Assembly (NCBI GenBank): GCA_009841225.1
Contig: VXMF01000005.1
Span: 62,001 to 126,000, forward strand
From: Terriglobia bacterium
GTDB lineage: Bacteria; Acidobacteriota; Terriglobia; Bryobacterales; UBA6623
Reading direction: 5' to 3'
Length of the DNA stretch: 64,000 nucleotides
Each line of letters opens with the position of its first letter. The stretch's first letter is position 1. Both the position numbers and the translations under genes were made by a program. Below are positions 1 through 8,624 of the stretch, one piece after another. Below the pieces are notes generated by a model. The model was not told the DNA's origin and searched no databases. It saw nothing but the letters and a program-made list of their open reading frames with translations.

Positions 1-407
1 TTGCCCTCCTGCAAGGCGCGGTCGCGCTGGATTTGGCGCTCCTTGTCCACGGTCTCGGCCGGTACCTGCTCGCGAGTGATGTACTGCGGATCGGCGGCCG
101 CGATTTGCATCGCAATGTCCTTGACCAATTGCTGGAAGTCGTCCGTGCGCGCCACGAAATCCGATTCGCAGTTCACTTCGACAAGCACGCCGAGCTTCGC
201 GCCGGCATGGATGTAGCTGCCAACCACACCCTCGTTAGCAGCCCGGCCGCTCTTCTTCTGGGCGATTGCCACGCCACGCTTGCGCAGCGCAATTTCGGCT
301 GCGGCGAGATCGCCGCCGGCATCGACCAATGCCTTCTTGCACTCCATGAAACCCGCGCCGCTCTTGTCGCGCAGTTCCTTGACTAGCTTTGCGCTAACTT
401 CCGCCAT
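1..407 (-). CDS. tsf: Elongation factor Ts (C-terminus outside window)
   Basis: Nucleotide-exchange factor that recycles EF-Tu-GDP in the cytoplasm. The N-terminus reads [19 protein letters not shown] followed by FMECKKAL, the classic UBA-like N-domain of EF-Ts, then the [13 protein letters not shown] segment that contacts EF-Tu. About 135 codons are visible and the gene runs off the left edge, so it is partial. It lies 49 bp after rpsB in the same direction, the usual rpsB-tsf pairing, and is presumably co-transcribed with it. Confidence 0.95.
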   Translation of the reverse strand, partial: MAEVSAKLVKELRDKSGAGFMECKKALVDAGGDLAAAEIALRKRGVAIAQKKSGRAANEGVVGSYIHAGAKLGVLVEVNCESDFVARTDDFQQLVKDIAMQIAAADPQYITREQVPAETVDKERQIQRDRALQEG

Positions 408-456
408 TGGATGCCTCCCCTCGAAAACCCTCCGTCGAGACCGGCCTAGCCGGCGC

Positions 457-1236
457 CTACTCGCCGAGCGAAGATACGCCGGCGCCGTCGTCCACCAGGG
501 TCCCGGCCGAATCGTCGCCTTCATCGCCGGCCGGCTCGTCCTCGGGCGGCGGGATAGTGGCCCTGCCTTCGAGGACCGCTTCGGACACCCTGTTGGTGAA
601 CAGCGAAATCGACCGCAGAGCGTCGTCGTTGCCAGGGATCACGTAGTCCACCTCGTCCGGGTTGGAGTTCGTGTCCACAACCGCGATCACAGGGATGTTG
701 AGCTTGCGCGCCTCGTGCACGGCGATCTCTTCCTTGCGCGTGTCGATGATGAAGACCATGTCCGGCAGGCCCGGCATGTCCTTGATGCCCGCGATATTGG
801 CCGCCAGCGCCTTGCGCTCACGCTCGAGGCGCGAGATCTCTTTCTTGCTGCGCCCCTCGTAGCCATCTTCTTCGGCGAGCCGCTGGAGCTCCTTGTAGCG
901 GTCGAGCGACTTCTGCACCGTGACCCAGTTGGTCAGCAACCCGCCAAGCCAGCGATGGTTGACGTAGTACATGCCGCAGCGGCGGGCCTCCTCGGCCACC
1001 GCCTCCTGGGCCTGGCGCTTGGTGCCGACGAAGAGCATGGTCTTGCCCAGAGCGGCCTGCTCGCCGATGAACTGCAGCGCCTCCTTGAAGTTCTTCAGGG
1101 TCTTCTGCAGGTCAATGATGTGGATGTTGTTGCGTTCGCCGAAGATGAACTCCTTCATCCTCGGGTTCCAGTGCCTGGTCTGGTGCCCGAAATGAACGCC
1201 GGCTTCGAGCAATTCCTTCATGGTGATTTGCGGCAC
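457..1236 (-). CDS. rpsB: 30S ribosomal protein S2
   Basis: Small-subunit ribosomal protein. The 259-residue product begins [19 protein letters not shown] and carries the S2 signatures [33 protein letters not shown] and [20 protein letters not shown]. It has a roughly 30-residue acidic C-terminal tail ([13 protein letters not shown]...) beyond the usual S2 core. It follows rpsI by about 120 bp and precedes tsf. Whether rpsB has its own promoter in the 122-bp gap cannot be told by eye. Confidence 0.97.
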   Translation of the reverse strand: MPQITMKELLEAGVHFGHQTRHWNPRMKEFIFGERNNIHIIDLQKTLKNFKEALQFIGEQAALGKTMLFVGTKRQAQEAVAEEARRCGMYYVNHRWLGGLLTNWVTVQKSLDRYKELQRLAEEDGYEGRSKKEISRLERERKALAANIAGIKDMPGLPDMVFIIDTRKEEIAVHEARKLNIPVIAVVDTNSNPDEVDYVIPGNDDALRSISLFTNRVSEAVLEGRATIPPPEDEPAGDEGDDSAGTLVDDGAGVSSLGE

Positions 1237-1358
1237 GGTACCTCCGTTGACGGCTGTGCGCGGGTCTACGGCAGCTTGCTACAAGCCGCCCCGAACGACC
1301 GGGACCTTCCAAGCAGGATTTGGCCACGGACGCTATCTGAGCTTGATTCGATCCCCAA

Positions 1359-1754
1359 CTAGCGCTTCGAGTATTGGAACCGCTTGCGAGCGCCGGGCCG
1401 GCCGTACTTCTTGCGCTCGTGCTTGCGCGGATCGCGAGTCAGGTAGCCGCCCTTCTTGAGCAGCGGCCGCAACTCGCTGTTGAACTCCTGCAGGGCACGG
1501 GCGATGCCCAGGCGAACGGCGTCGGCCTGGCCCGACTTGCCGCCGCCGTGGACCAGAATCAGCGCGTCGAACTTGCCATCCGTCTCGCTTGCCAGCAGCG
1601 GCTGGCGCACCTTGGCCTTGAGGGACTCGGTCGGAAAGTACTGCTCCGGCGATTGATCGTTGATCTGGATCTTGCCCGCCCCCGGCCGCAGGAACACACG
1701 GGCGACGGCGCTCTTGCGCCGACCCGTCCCCAACCACTGTGTTTGATTCGGCAA
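1359..1754 (-). CDS. rpsI: 30S ribosomal protein S9
   Basis: Small-subunit protein whose basic C-terminal tail reaches the P-site tRNA. The 131 residues include the family marks [17 protein letters not shown] near the N-terminus, [19 protein letters not shown] in the middle, and the ending [18 protein letters not shown]. The final KR residues are the conserved S9 terminus. It starts 39 bp after rplM, the canonical rplM-rpsI pair. Confidence 0.97.
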   Translation of the reverse strand: MPNQTQWLGTGRRKSAVARVFLRPGAGKIQINDQSPEQYFPTESLKAKVRQPLLASETDGKFDALILVHGGGKSGQADAVRLGIARALQEFNSELRPLLKKGGYLTRDPRKHERKKYGRPGARKRFQYSKR

Positions 1755-1793
1755 AACGATGACTCCTGTTCCCGCTGCCTCGGCTTCAGCCGG

Positions 1794-2228
1794 CTAAAAG
1801 GTCCACGGCTTCGGCTGCTGCGCCTGGTGCGGATGGTCAGCACCGGCGTACACCTTGAGCCGCGACTTCAGCTGCCGGCCCAGTTTGTTCTTCGGCAGCA
1901 TGCCTGCCACCGCGCGCTCGACCAAGCGCTCCGGGTGCTTCTCGCGCACCTCCTTGGCCGTCTCCTGCCTGATGCCACCCGGGTAGCCGGTGTGCCGGTA
2001 GTAGATCTTGTCGGTCTCCTTCTTGCCGGTCAGGCACACTTTTTCGGCGTTGACGACAACGACGAAGTCGCCGGTCTTCATGAACGGGGTGAAGTTAGGC
2101 TTGTGCTTGCCCCGCAGCAGCGTCGCGGCTTGGGTGGCTAAGCGGCCCAAGGGCTTGTCTTCGGCGTCCATGACGTACCAGTCATGGGTCAGTTCGGACG
2201 CTTTGGGGACGTACGTCTTGTTCGACAT
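1794..2228 (-). CDS. rplM: 50S ribosomal protein L13
   Basis: Large-subunit assembly protein. I start it at the ATG giving [19 protein letters not shown] (144 residues), because the open frame upstream is not L13-like and the normal L13 length is about 140. Conserved stretches are [37 protein letters not shown] and [17 protein letters not shown]. It is the first gene of the leftward rplM-rpsI-rpsB-tsf group. A promoter and a stem-loop lie just upstream. Confidence 0.96.
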   Translation of the reverse strand: MSNKTYVPKASELTHDWYVMDAEDKPLGRLATQAATLLRGKHKPNFTPFMKTGDFVVVVNAEKVCLTGKKETDKIYYRHTGYPGGIRQETAKEVREKHPERLVERAVAGMLPKNKLGRQLKSRLKVYAGADHPHQAQQPKPWTF

Positions 2229-2243
2229 TTCCGAAACGGTGCA

Positions 2244-2300
2244 CGAAGCGGGACCGCTTCGCGAGTATTTATGGTACCGCGCTGGCGCTGTGCGGGTCAA
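2244..2300 (-). promoter_or_regulatory. Predicted rplM promoter and leader hairpin
   Basis: On the minus strand TTGACC (2300-2295) and TACCAT (2276-2271) are separated by 18 bp and point at rplM. Between the expected transcription start and the ATG lies a perfect 8-bp inverted repeat with a 2-base loop (2244-2251 with 2254-2261, CGAAGCGG/CCGCTTCG). L13 operons in several phyla carry autoregulatory leaders. Whether this stem-loop is one is only a guess. Confidence 0.45.
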
Positions 2301-2524
2301 ACACGGCGCTGGTGGAAACAGCCCGGAACAGCCAAGCCGGGGGCCTGCGCGGCTCTCGGTCGGGCCGGTCGGAAGCATGCGTCCACACTTCCGGCGTGTT
2401 AGCATCGAAATGGTCTTTGGTTAATCGCTATGGTAATCGGTCGGCAATTCGCTGAGCTCGGTGCTGTAGCCCATCGACCTGTTTGTGAAGGATTGAGGTC
2501 TTTCCATAGGAGGACAAGACGAGG

Positions 2525-5500
2525 ATGACTAGACTACCCCGCGCAAGCTGGCTGGCAGCCGGCATGCTTGCGATTATCGGACTGATCGTTCCGTCCGCTG
2601 CCGCCCAGCTGATCCAAGGCGGGATCGACGGGTTGGTGACGGACACCACAGATGCCGCCATCGTCGGCGCTGAGGTCACGATCACCAACGAGGACACGGG
2701 CCAAGTCCGTGAAACAACCACCGGCGCTGCTGGCAACTACAGCTTCGCGACCGTGAACACCGGCAACTACACCGTGACAGTACGCTCGGACGGGTTCCAG
2801 GCGTATACCACGACCGGAGTCGTGGTTTCGCAGAACAACGTGACGCGCGTCAACGCGAGTCTGGAGATCGGCCAAGTCACCGAGGTCGTGACCGTCGAGG
2901 CTTCGGCCGCGACGCTCCAAACTGACCGTGCCGAGGTTCGGCAGGAGGTTACCGAGACAACTCTCAGGAACGTACCGGTTCCGCTCGGCCGGAACTACCA
3001 GATGCTATTCGTCACGCTGCCGGGCTTCTCGCCTCCTCAGAACGCGCACTCCGTGCCGACGAATCCGACCCGCGCGGTGCGCTTCTCGGTCAACGGCACG
3101 AGCCGCTCCAACAACAACACCCGCATCGACGGCGCTTCGTCAACCAATATCTGGGTGCCCCACATGACGGGCTACAATCCCGCGCTGGAGTCGATCGAGA
3201 CTGTGAACGTTGTCACGAACTCGTTCGATGCCGAGCAGGGCCTCGCCGGCGGCGCTGCGATCAATCTGCAAATCAAGTCGGGCACGAATGAAGTGCACGG
3301 TTCCGCATTCCAATACCACATGAACCAGCACTTGAAGGCCTATCCGTTCTTCAGCAATCGCAACTCTGCCCAGCCGAAACTGATCAACAACCAGTTCGGC
3401 GGCACGGTAGGCGGCCCGATCAAGCGCAACAAGTGGTTCTACTTTGTCAGCTACGAAGGCACCTATGAGTCGCGGTTCGCGCAGCGGTTCATCGACATGC
3501 CGACGAACACGATGCGGTTCGGCGACCTCACGGGGTCGCCGACGCCGATCTACGACCCGCTGACCGGGATCCAAGATATGAACGACTCCGGCTATGCACG
3601 AGACCGCGAACCATTCCCCGGGAATATGGTGCCGAGGAGTCGGATCGACTCTGGCGTGTCTGCCATGATCCATGACCCGGCATTCCCTGACCCGAACAAT
3701 ATCGGCAATCTGTTGGGCGGCAACGGCGGCTCGCTGGGGCTGGGGCAGAACCATGTAGCAGACGGCTCCACGACGTTCTTCCGCGACACGGTGGACGCGA
3801 AGACCAACTTCAACCTGAGTCCGACATTGACCGGCTTTATCCGGTTCAGCATGCTCGACTACCGAATGGCGAACGCACAGACGCTCGGGGCGTTCGGCGG
3901 AAACCGGCTGCACCCTACGAACTCGAATCCCGGCACGGGCTTCGGAAACACCTACTCCGGCACGATCTCCATCACGAAGGTCGTCTCACCGACCTTCATC
4001 GTCGACGGCTACTACGGCTACACGCTGGTGGACACCAATGTCGAACAGCAGCGGCTGGAGGAGAACCTCGGCTGGAGCGTGCTGGGGATCCCGGGCCTGC
4101 AGTCTAGCCGCTTTATCGACGGCGGATGGCCGCGCCTGCGCATCGACGGCTTCGAAGGCTTGGGAATGTCGAACAGCTTCCAACCGTACTACCGGTCCGA
4201 TCCGCAGAACCAGTTCGTGCTGAACGCGAACTTGACCAAGGGAACCCACAACATCCGCTTTGGGACCGACATCTACTTGCAGGATCTCGATCACAACCAG
4301 CCCGAGTTCTCAGGCGGCACGGGAGCCGCCTCGGGCGAGTTCCGCTTCCGCCAGAACACGACCGAACGCCGGGGTGGCGAGCGCGGGAACGACTACAACG
4401 CCCATGCGGCATGGCTGCTCGGGTTTCCGCAAAACGCGGGCAAGATCTGGCAGTTCAATGAGAACGGCTACTTCACGCGGACGCAGCTGCTCAGCTTCTA
4501 CGTGCGCGACCGCTGGCAGATCACTCCGAAGCTGACGATGTCCTACGGGCTGCGCTACGAGATCTTCCCGTTCCCGACGCGCGCGTCGCGAGGCTTGGAA
4601 CGGTACGACTTCTCCAACAACACGATCTGGGCGTGCGGCGTCGGGAGCATTCCAGAGGATTGCGGCATTGACGTCGGCAAGCACAACTTCGTGCCGCGGG
4701 TGGGATTGGCCTACCGCGTGGACGACGATACCGTCTTGCGCATCGGCTACGGCGTCACAGTGGATCCGTTCAACTGGGCGCGACCGCTGCGCACCAACTA
4801 CCCGATCATGGCCAAGGATGGCCCTGGGTTGCCGCACAGCTTCGGGTATTCGACCACCCTCAGGCAGGGCTTGGAGGTCATCAACGAACCGTCCCTCGGA
4901 GACGGAGTTCTAAATCTCCCGCTGAACACCAACGTGCGCACGATGGACACAGAAAACCTCACCAGAGGCTATATCCAGTCGTGGAACTTCACGCTGGAGC
5001 GGCGCTTCGGCAACTGGATCGCGACCGCAGGCTACGTGGCAACTCGCTCGGTCAACCAGCTTGCCGGCTTGGAACAGAACTGGGGCGACATCGGCGAGGG
5101 CAACGCGGGCCGCCAGCTGTTCAAACGCTGGGGCCGTTCCGGCTCGACTGCGCTGTTCGGCAGCCTCGGCACCGCCAAGTACGACTCCCTCCAGACGAAG
5201 CTCGAGCGCCGCTTCAGCAATGGTGTTCAGGTGAATCTCGCTTACACTTGGGCGCACGGCCGAGGCTATACCGACGAGGACTCCGGAGATGGCCCGGGGT
5301 TCTTCCGCATTCCTCGCTTCTACGACCGTACCTACGGCGATCTCAACCAAGACATCCGGCAGAACTTCCAGATGACCTTCATTTACGAGACTCCGTTTGG
5401 AAGGGGCAAGCGTCTGCTTACGGACAGCCCGCTGGGAATGATCCTGGGCGGCTGGCAGATCAATGGGCTCATGAGCGCGTATACGGGCACGCCGTTTTCT

Positions 5501-5908
5501 GTCCAGGCGAATACCGGCGATCTCAATGCCGCGGGTTCCAGCCAGATCGCTGACTGCCTCAGCGAGCCCCGCTATGTCAAGGCTGGCAGCAATGGCTTGT
5601 GGATCGACCCCGGCGCGTTTGCCCAGCCCGAAGGGCCTCGGTTCGGCACTTGCGGCCCCAACAGCGTGCGTGGACCCGGTCTCTTCAACCTTGATATGGG
5701 GATCTTCCGCAAGTTCCGGATCAGCGAGGGAACGACCTTAGAGTTCCGCGCCGAGGGCTTCAACATGACCAACACCCCGCATTTCGAGCGGCCGAACAGC
5801 CGGAACGTGAACTCGGGGACATTCATGATCCTCAATCGCATCCGCAACACGGGGCGAGAGGGCATCGACGAACGGTTCTTCCGGATCGGCCTGAGGCTCG
5901 GCTGGTAG
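2525..5908 (+). CDS. TonB-dependent receptor with carboxypeptidase-regulatory-like N-domain
   Basis: Large outer-membrane beta-barrel transporter of 1127 residues. A signal peptide (about 1-27, ending PSAAAQ) precedes a carboxypeptidase-regulatory-like/CNA-B fold (about 33-115, GIDGLVTDTTDAAIVGAEVTI). A plug domain follows (about 125-250, with RNVPVPLGRNYQ and INLQIKSGTNEVHGSAFQY), then a long barrel ending in aromatic W. An AGGAGG ribosome site sits 10 bp before the ATG. The family imports bulky ligands such as oligosaccharides or siderophores; the substrate is not readable here. It is monocistronic, divergent from the ribosomal genes, and ends at a strong terminator. Confidence 0.9.
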   Translation: MTRLPRASWLAAGMLAIIGLIVPSAAAQLIQGGIDGLVTDTTDAAIVGAEVTITNEDTGQVRETTTGAAGNYSFATVNTGNYTVTVRSDGFQAYTTTGVVVSQNNVTRVNASLEIGQVTEVVTVEASAATLQTDRAEVRQEVTETTLRNVPVPLGRNYQMLFVTLPGFSPPQNAHSVPTNPTRAVRFSVNGTSRSNNNTRIDGASSTNIWVPHMTGYNPALESIETVNVVTNSFDAEQGLAGGAAINLQIKSGTNEVHGSAFQYHMNQHLKAYPFFSNRNSAQPKLINNQFGGTVGGPIKRNKWFYFVSYEGTYESRFAQRFIDMPTNTMRFGDLTGSPTPIYDPLTGIQDMNDSGYARDREPFPGNMVPRSRIDSGVSAMIHDPAFPDPNNIGNLLGGNGGSLGLGQNHVADGSTTFFRDTVDAKTNFNLSPTLTGFIRFSMLDYRMANAQTLGAFGGNRLHPTNSNPGTGFGNTYSGTISITKVVSPTFIVDGYYGYTLVDTNVEQQRLEENLGWSVLGIPGLQSSRFIDGGWPRLRIDGFEGLGMSNSFQPYYRSDPQNQFVLNANLTKGTHNIRFGTDIYLQDLDHNQPEFSGGTGAASGEFRFRQNTTERRGGERGNDYNAHAAWLLGFPQNAGKIWQFNENGYFTRTQLLSFYVRDRWQITPKLTMSYGLRYEIFPFPTRASRGLERYDFSNNTIWACGVGSIPEDCGIDVGKHNFVPRVGLAYRVDDDTVLRIGYGVTVDPFNWARPLRTNYPIMAKDGPGLPHSFGYSTTLRQGLEVINEPSLGDGVLNLPLNTNVRTMDTENLTRGYIQSWNFTLERRFGNWIATAGYVATRSVNQLAGLEQNWGDIGEGNAGRQLFKRWGRSGSTALFGSLGTAKYDSLQTKLERRFSNGVQVNLAYTWAHGRGYTDEDSGDGPGFFRIPRFYDRTYGDLNQDIRQNFQMTFIYETPFGRGKRLLTDSPLGMILGGWQINGLMSAYTGTPFSVQANTGDLNAAGSSQIADCLSEPRYVKAGSNGLWIDPGAFAQPEGPRFGTCGPNSVRGPGLFNLDMGIFRKFRISEGTTLEFRAEGFNMTNTPHFERPNSRNVNSGTFMILNRIRNTGREGIDERFFRIGLRLGW

Positions 5909-5941
5909 GGTACACGCCTCCGACCGAATCCGAACACTCAG

Positions 5942-5972
5942 GGGCCGCGCTTCGGCGCGGCCCTTTTCTTTT
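5942..5972 (+). terminator. Rho-independent terminator of the TonB receptor gene
   Basis: A perfect 9-bp GC stem (GGGCCGCGC, 5942-5950, pairing with 5955-5963) with a TTCG tetraloop is followed by a T-rich tract (TTTTCTTTT). It lies 33 bp after the stop codon of the receptor gene. Confidence 0.93.
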
Positions 5973-6180
5973 CCCTGCCGGGCGCGTTCGGCAGCTTGAC
6001 AGCCCTCCGCAATCCCGGATGCAGGTGTCCCGTGGACGCGAGGCCGTCTTTGTCAGGTCCGTTGCGATAGCGAACGGGATCCCTCGCTGCACCCACCGCA
6101 CCACGCCGCCTCACCACTCCCGGCCGCCAGGGCCGACGCAGTTCCGACAGCGAAGCTCCAGCGGCCCGCCCTCCGCCCGG

Positions 6181-6579
6181 TCACGTGCGGGCGTCCAGGC
6201 GGTCCAGATCTCCGCCCCACGCAAGAATCCTCTCATCTCCAGTCAGCAGTCGGTGCCCGTCTAGGGCGGTGGCCAAGATAATCCGGTCAGCGGAGTCGCC
6301 GTGAAAGGCGGCGAAGCTGTTGGCGCGGATCCCTATTTCACCGTCAACGGGCACTTCGACGAGCCCCTGCTCCAACTGCTCTCGACGCCACAGAGACACG
6401 TCCCCCGAGAAGGCGATCCGCCTCTTCTGGTGAAGCAATGCCACTTCCCAGAAGGTGATGGCAGACACGGCGACCTCGCCGACGTGCCAAGCGCGGTCGA
6501 TCTCTCGTAGCGCAAGGCTCCCCAAGCGAGCGTTCCCGGTGCGCAGCCAGAGCAATACGTGGGTGTCAAGCAATGTCAC
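6181..6579 (-). CDS. PIN-domain toxin (VapC-type ribonuclease)
   Basis: Predicted Mg-dependent ribonuclease toxin of about 132 residues. The acidic PIN residues are visible: the Asp in TLLDTHVLLWL, the Glu in ITFWEVALL, the Asp in GDSADRIILATAL and the Asp in LLTGDERILAW. I choose the GTG at 6579 because it gives the standard PIN N-terminus and overlaps the antitoxin stop in a GTGA motif, suggesting translational coupling. Partner and operon mate is the upstream Phd-like antitoxin. The cleaved RNA is unknown. Confidence 0.88.
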   Translation of the reverse strand: MTLLDTHVLLWLRTGNARLGSLALREIDRAWHVGEVAVSAITFWEVALLHQKRRIAFSGDVSLWRREQLEQGLVEVPVDGEIGIRANSFAAFHGDSADRIILATALDGHRLLTGDERILAWGGDLDRLDART

Positions 6580-6857
6580 GGTGCCACGCTGCGGCCGGGA
6601 TCGGTCTCGGCTTCCCAAGCCACTTCGACCGGCCCGACGATGTCGCCCAAGACTTGGATGCGACCCCTGTCAATACCGAAGAGCGTAGAGGGCTTTGTTC
6701 GGTAAGGCACTAATCGGGAGATGGGACGACCGTGCTTGGTGATTATGACCTCGCCGCCGCCTGCAGCCACGTCGTCCATTAGCTGCAGGCACTTGGCCTT
6801 GAATTCCGATGCCTTCATGGTCACAGGGTTGTCGAGCTTGCCGCTGGCGCTTCCCAT
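6576..6857 (-). CDS. Phd/YefM-family antitoxin
   Basis: Ninety-three-residue antitoxin that should bind both the PIN toxin and its own operator. The Phd/YefM fold is seen in KASEFKAKCLQLMDDVA followed by GGEVIITKHGRPISRLVP; the C-terminal half is the expected toxin-binding tail. A GGAGGG ribosome site 8 bp upstream supports the ATG at 6857, although MKASEF (6818) would also fit the family. Its stop codon overlaps the toxin start. The operator-promoter just upstream supports autoregulation. Confidence 0.88.
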   Translation of the reverse strand: MGSASGKLDNPVTMKASEFKAKCLQLMDDVAAGGGEVIITKHGRPISRLVPYRTKPSTLFGIDRGRIQVLGDIVGPVEVAWEAETDPGRSVAP

Positions 6858-6886
6858 CGGTCGGACCCTCCAGAGAGACGTGTGAA

Positions 6887-6914
6887 ATTATACCATGGTC
6901 ATGACCATGGTCAA
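6887..6914 (-). promoter_or_regulatory. Toxin-antitoxin promoter with embedded palindromic operator
   Basis: On the minus strand TTGACC (6914-6909) and a perfect TATAAT (6892-6887) are spaced by 16 bp. The spacer is a perfect 20-bp palindrome (6892-6911) made of two overlapping copies of the near-palindrome ACCATGGTCA (6892-6901 and 6904-6913). Binding here would block RNA polymerase, which is the standard conditional autorepression layout of Phd-type modules. The antitoxin start lies 30 bp downstream of the -10. Confidence 0.85.
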
Positions 6915-7184
6915 ATATCGCCTGCCTGACGAACCAGCGAGAGGCCCCGGAATCGTGCCACGGAAGGTGCGGGCATGGATTTCCTTGCCAGATCCGTTCA
7001 CGACCCTCTTCACTCCACGGGCGATAAGCTCGACTTCGACGATGAGCGGACCACCCGTGGAAATCTGCTCGTGCTCGGGGACGGACGGCGGTTGGGCGAG
7101 ATCCTGCTTGATGCGCGGCAGACTGCCGATGTCGTCGGCCGACGAGTCGGCAGTGCCAGCCGCGGCCGCGGTGATTGTTGCGAC
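6888..7184 (-). pseudogene. Copper nitrite reductase remnant (N-terminal piece)
   Basis: In the frame reading [20 protein letters not shown]... this stretch matches residues about 35-100 of the intact NirK encoded at 10463-11578, with 49 of 66 residues identical by my manual alignment. Homology stops after TIPGPL (about 6939), before any copper ligand, and the frame ends at a TAA inside the toxin-antitoxin -10 hexamer. There is no start codon in the visible frame. It is a relic of a second nirK-like gene, truncated next to the toxin-antitoxin promoter. Confidence 0.8.
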
Positions 7185-7482
7185 CCTCGCCGACGGTCTT
7201 CTCGAACTCGCGGGCGCGGACTATGATGCCGGTGTTGAGCCTGTCGCTGACTTTGGCGTCGAACTCCAGTTCGAAGTCGCCGTAGTCTCTGGTGGTGCAG
7301 AGGAAGGAATTGGGCCTGGCTTCGGCGGTCTCGCCGACGATCGCGCCGTCGGCGACGCGGTAGGTGGCAGTGCCATCGTGCTGTCTCCAGCCCTGCAGAG
7401 TCTTGCCGTCGAATAGGTCAACCCAATCGGCCGCGAACGCGGGCGTCGCGATCAATAGGGAGAGAAGGATGGGAGCTCGCAT
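7185..7482 (-). pseudogene. DUF1080 (3-keto-disaccharide hydrolase-like) N-terminal fragment
   Basis: Begins with a good signal peptide (MRAPILLSLLIATPAFAADW) and the DUF1080 opening WVDLFDGKTLQGWRQHDG. It continues through FELEFDAKVSDRLNTGIIVRAREFEK and then loses the family about residue 95, where about 200 residues are expected. The open frame runs on, but only because it passes out of frame through the nirK relic and the antitoxin gene. The DUF1080 fold is a lectin-like/glycosidase-like domain for sugar processing; this copy cannot be complete. Confidence 0.75.
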
Positions 7483-7652
7483 CGCGGCCTCTTTGGCGCG
7501 GGACTTGGGCCCACGCCTAAGGGTCGGTCTGAGCCGAGCATGCGAGCCTCGCGCAATGGTTTTCCCGCCTTGTCGATCGGGCCGTGCCTAGTAGCTTCGT
7601 GTCTCACAGGCTTTGGCTGACACGCTTTCGTAGGTGAAGGCGCGACAGATCG

Positions 7653-7661
7653 TGATATAAC
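7653..7661 (+). promoter_or_regulatory. Possible extended -10 promoter for a leaderless mRNA
   Basis: TGATATAAC (TG at 7653-7654, TATAAC at 7656-7661) forms an extended -10 element. Transcription would start 6-7 bp downstream, at or next to the ATG at 7668. No Shine-Dalgarno-like sequence precedes that ATG. No convincing -35 is present, as is common with extended -10 promoters. Confidence 0.4.
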
Positions 7662-7667
7662 GGGCCC

Positions 7668-8624
7668 ATGCCAGCAAACCGGTCGGACCAGGTCTTGATT
7701 GCCGGGCTCGTTTGCCTCCTCACCGCCTGCGCGAGCCCGACCGAGCGTTTCTCCATCGTCATGCTGCCCGACACTCAGTTCTACAGCGAGAAACACCCTG
7801 AGGTCTTCCACGCCCAGACTCAATGGGTTGCGGAACACGTGGAGAGCGAGAACATCCGGTTCGTCACCCACGTGGGAGACGTCGTGCAGAACTGGGATCA
7901 ATCGGAAGCGGAGTGGAACGTAGCTGAGGAAGCAATGGGGCGACTCGATGGGATCGTGCCGTGGGGAGTGGCAATCGGAAACCACGATTACGACTTAGGG
8001 CAGGATGGTCAACCGGGTCGAGATGCGTCAGCGTTCTTGAAACGGTTCGGCCCGCAACGCTTCGATCGTCGCGACTGGTTCGGAGGATCTCATCCCAACG
8101 GCATAAATACCTATCAGCTGTTCGAGGCTGGCCCACGCTCGTTCTTGATCTTGCACTTGGAAGCAGACGTGCCGGACGACGTCATCGATTGGGCTGAAGG
8201 CGTTCTGGAAGCGCACCCGGAACTACCGGCGATCGTCACAACCCACATCTACATCAGCGACAGGATTGGCGGCCGCACGCCGACGGCTTACATGGGAGGC
8301 GACGGGGCAAACTCGGGCGAGGAAATCTGGCAGAAGTTCGTTCGTAAGAACCCCCAGATCTTCATGGTCCTTTGCGGCCACTGGGACACAGTCGGCGGGG
8401 AGTGGAAGCAGGTCTCGATGAATGACGCCGACCAGGAGGTCATCGAGGTGCTGGCCGACTTCCAATCCCGTGAGAACGGCGGCAACGGGTGGCTTCGCGT
8501 CATTCAGTTCGACGAGGCTGAAAGCAAGGTTTGGTTCAAGACCTATTCGCCGTCCCTCGACCGGCACGAAGATGACAACAACAGCGAGTTCTTCTTCAAC
8601 GTCAATTTCGAAGAGCGGTTCTGA
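7668..8624 (+). CDS. Calcineurin-like metallophosphoesterase, lipoprotein
   Basis: Predicted cell-envelope phosphoesterase of 318 residues. A short signal with lipobox LLTAC puts the lipidated Cys at 21. The dimetal site is readable: D35-x-Q37, GD at 70-71 (HVGDVVQNWD), GNHD at 104-107, TTHIYISD, and CGHWD near residue 240. The D-x-Q rather than D-x-H opening is typical of secreted metallophosphoesterases found in environmental bacteria. The substrate is unknown. It stands alone, divergent from the DUF1080 remnant. Confidence 0.85.
   Translation: MPANRSDQVLIAGLVCLLTACASPTERFSIVMLPDTQFYSEKHPEVFHAQTQWVAEHVESENIRFVTHVGDVVQNWDQSEAEWNVAEEAMGRLDGIVPWGVAIGNHDYDLGQDGQPGRDASAFLKRFGPQRFDRRDWFGGSHPNGINTYQLFEAGPRSFLILHLEADVPDDVIDWAEGVLEAHPELPAIVTTHIYISDRIGGRTPTAYMGGDGANSGEEIWQKFVRKNPQIFMVLCGHWDTVGGEWKQVSMNDADQEVIEVLADFQSRENGGNGWLRVIQFDEAESKVWFKTYSPSLDRHEDDNNSEFFFNVNFEERF

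Noticed and set aside
280-1362. Long open frame on the plus strand
   Set aside because: It lies antisense to rpsB and has no protein-family features; typical of GC-rich antisense frames.
6670-7482. Single 270-residue protein on the minus strand
   Set aside because: Only the first about 95 residues are DUF1080; the rest is out-of-frame translation of the nirK relic and the antitoxin gene.
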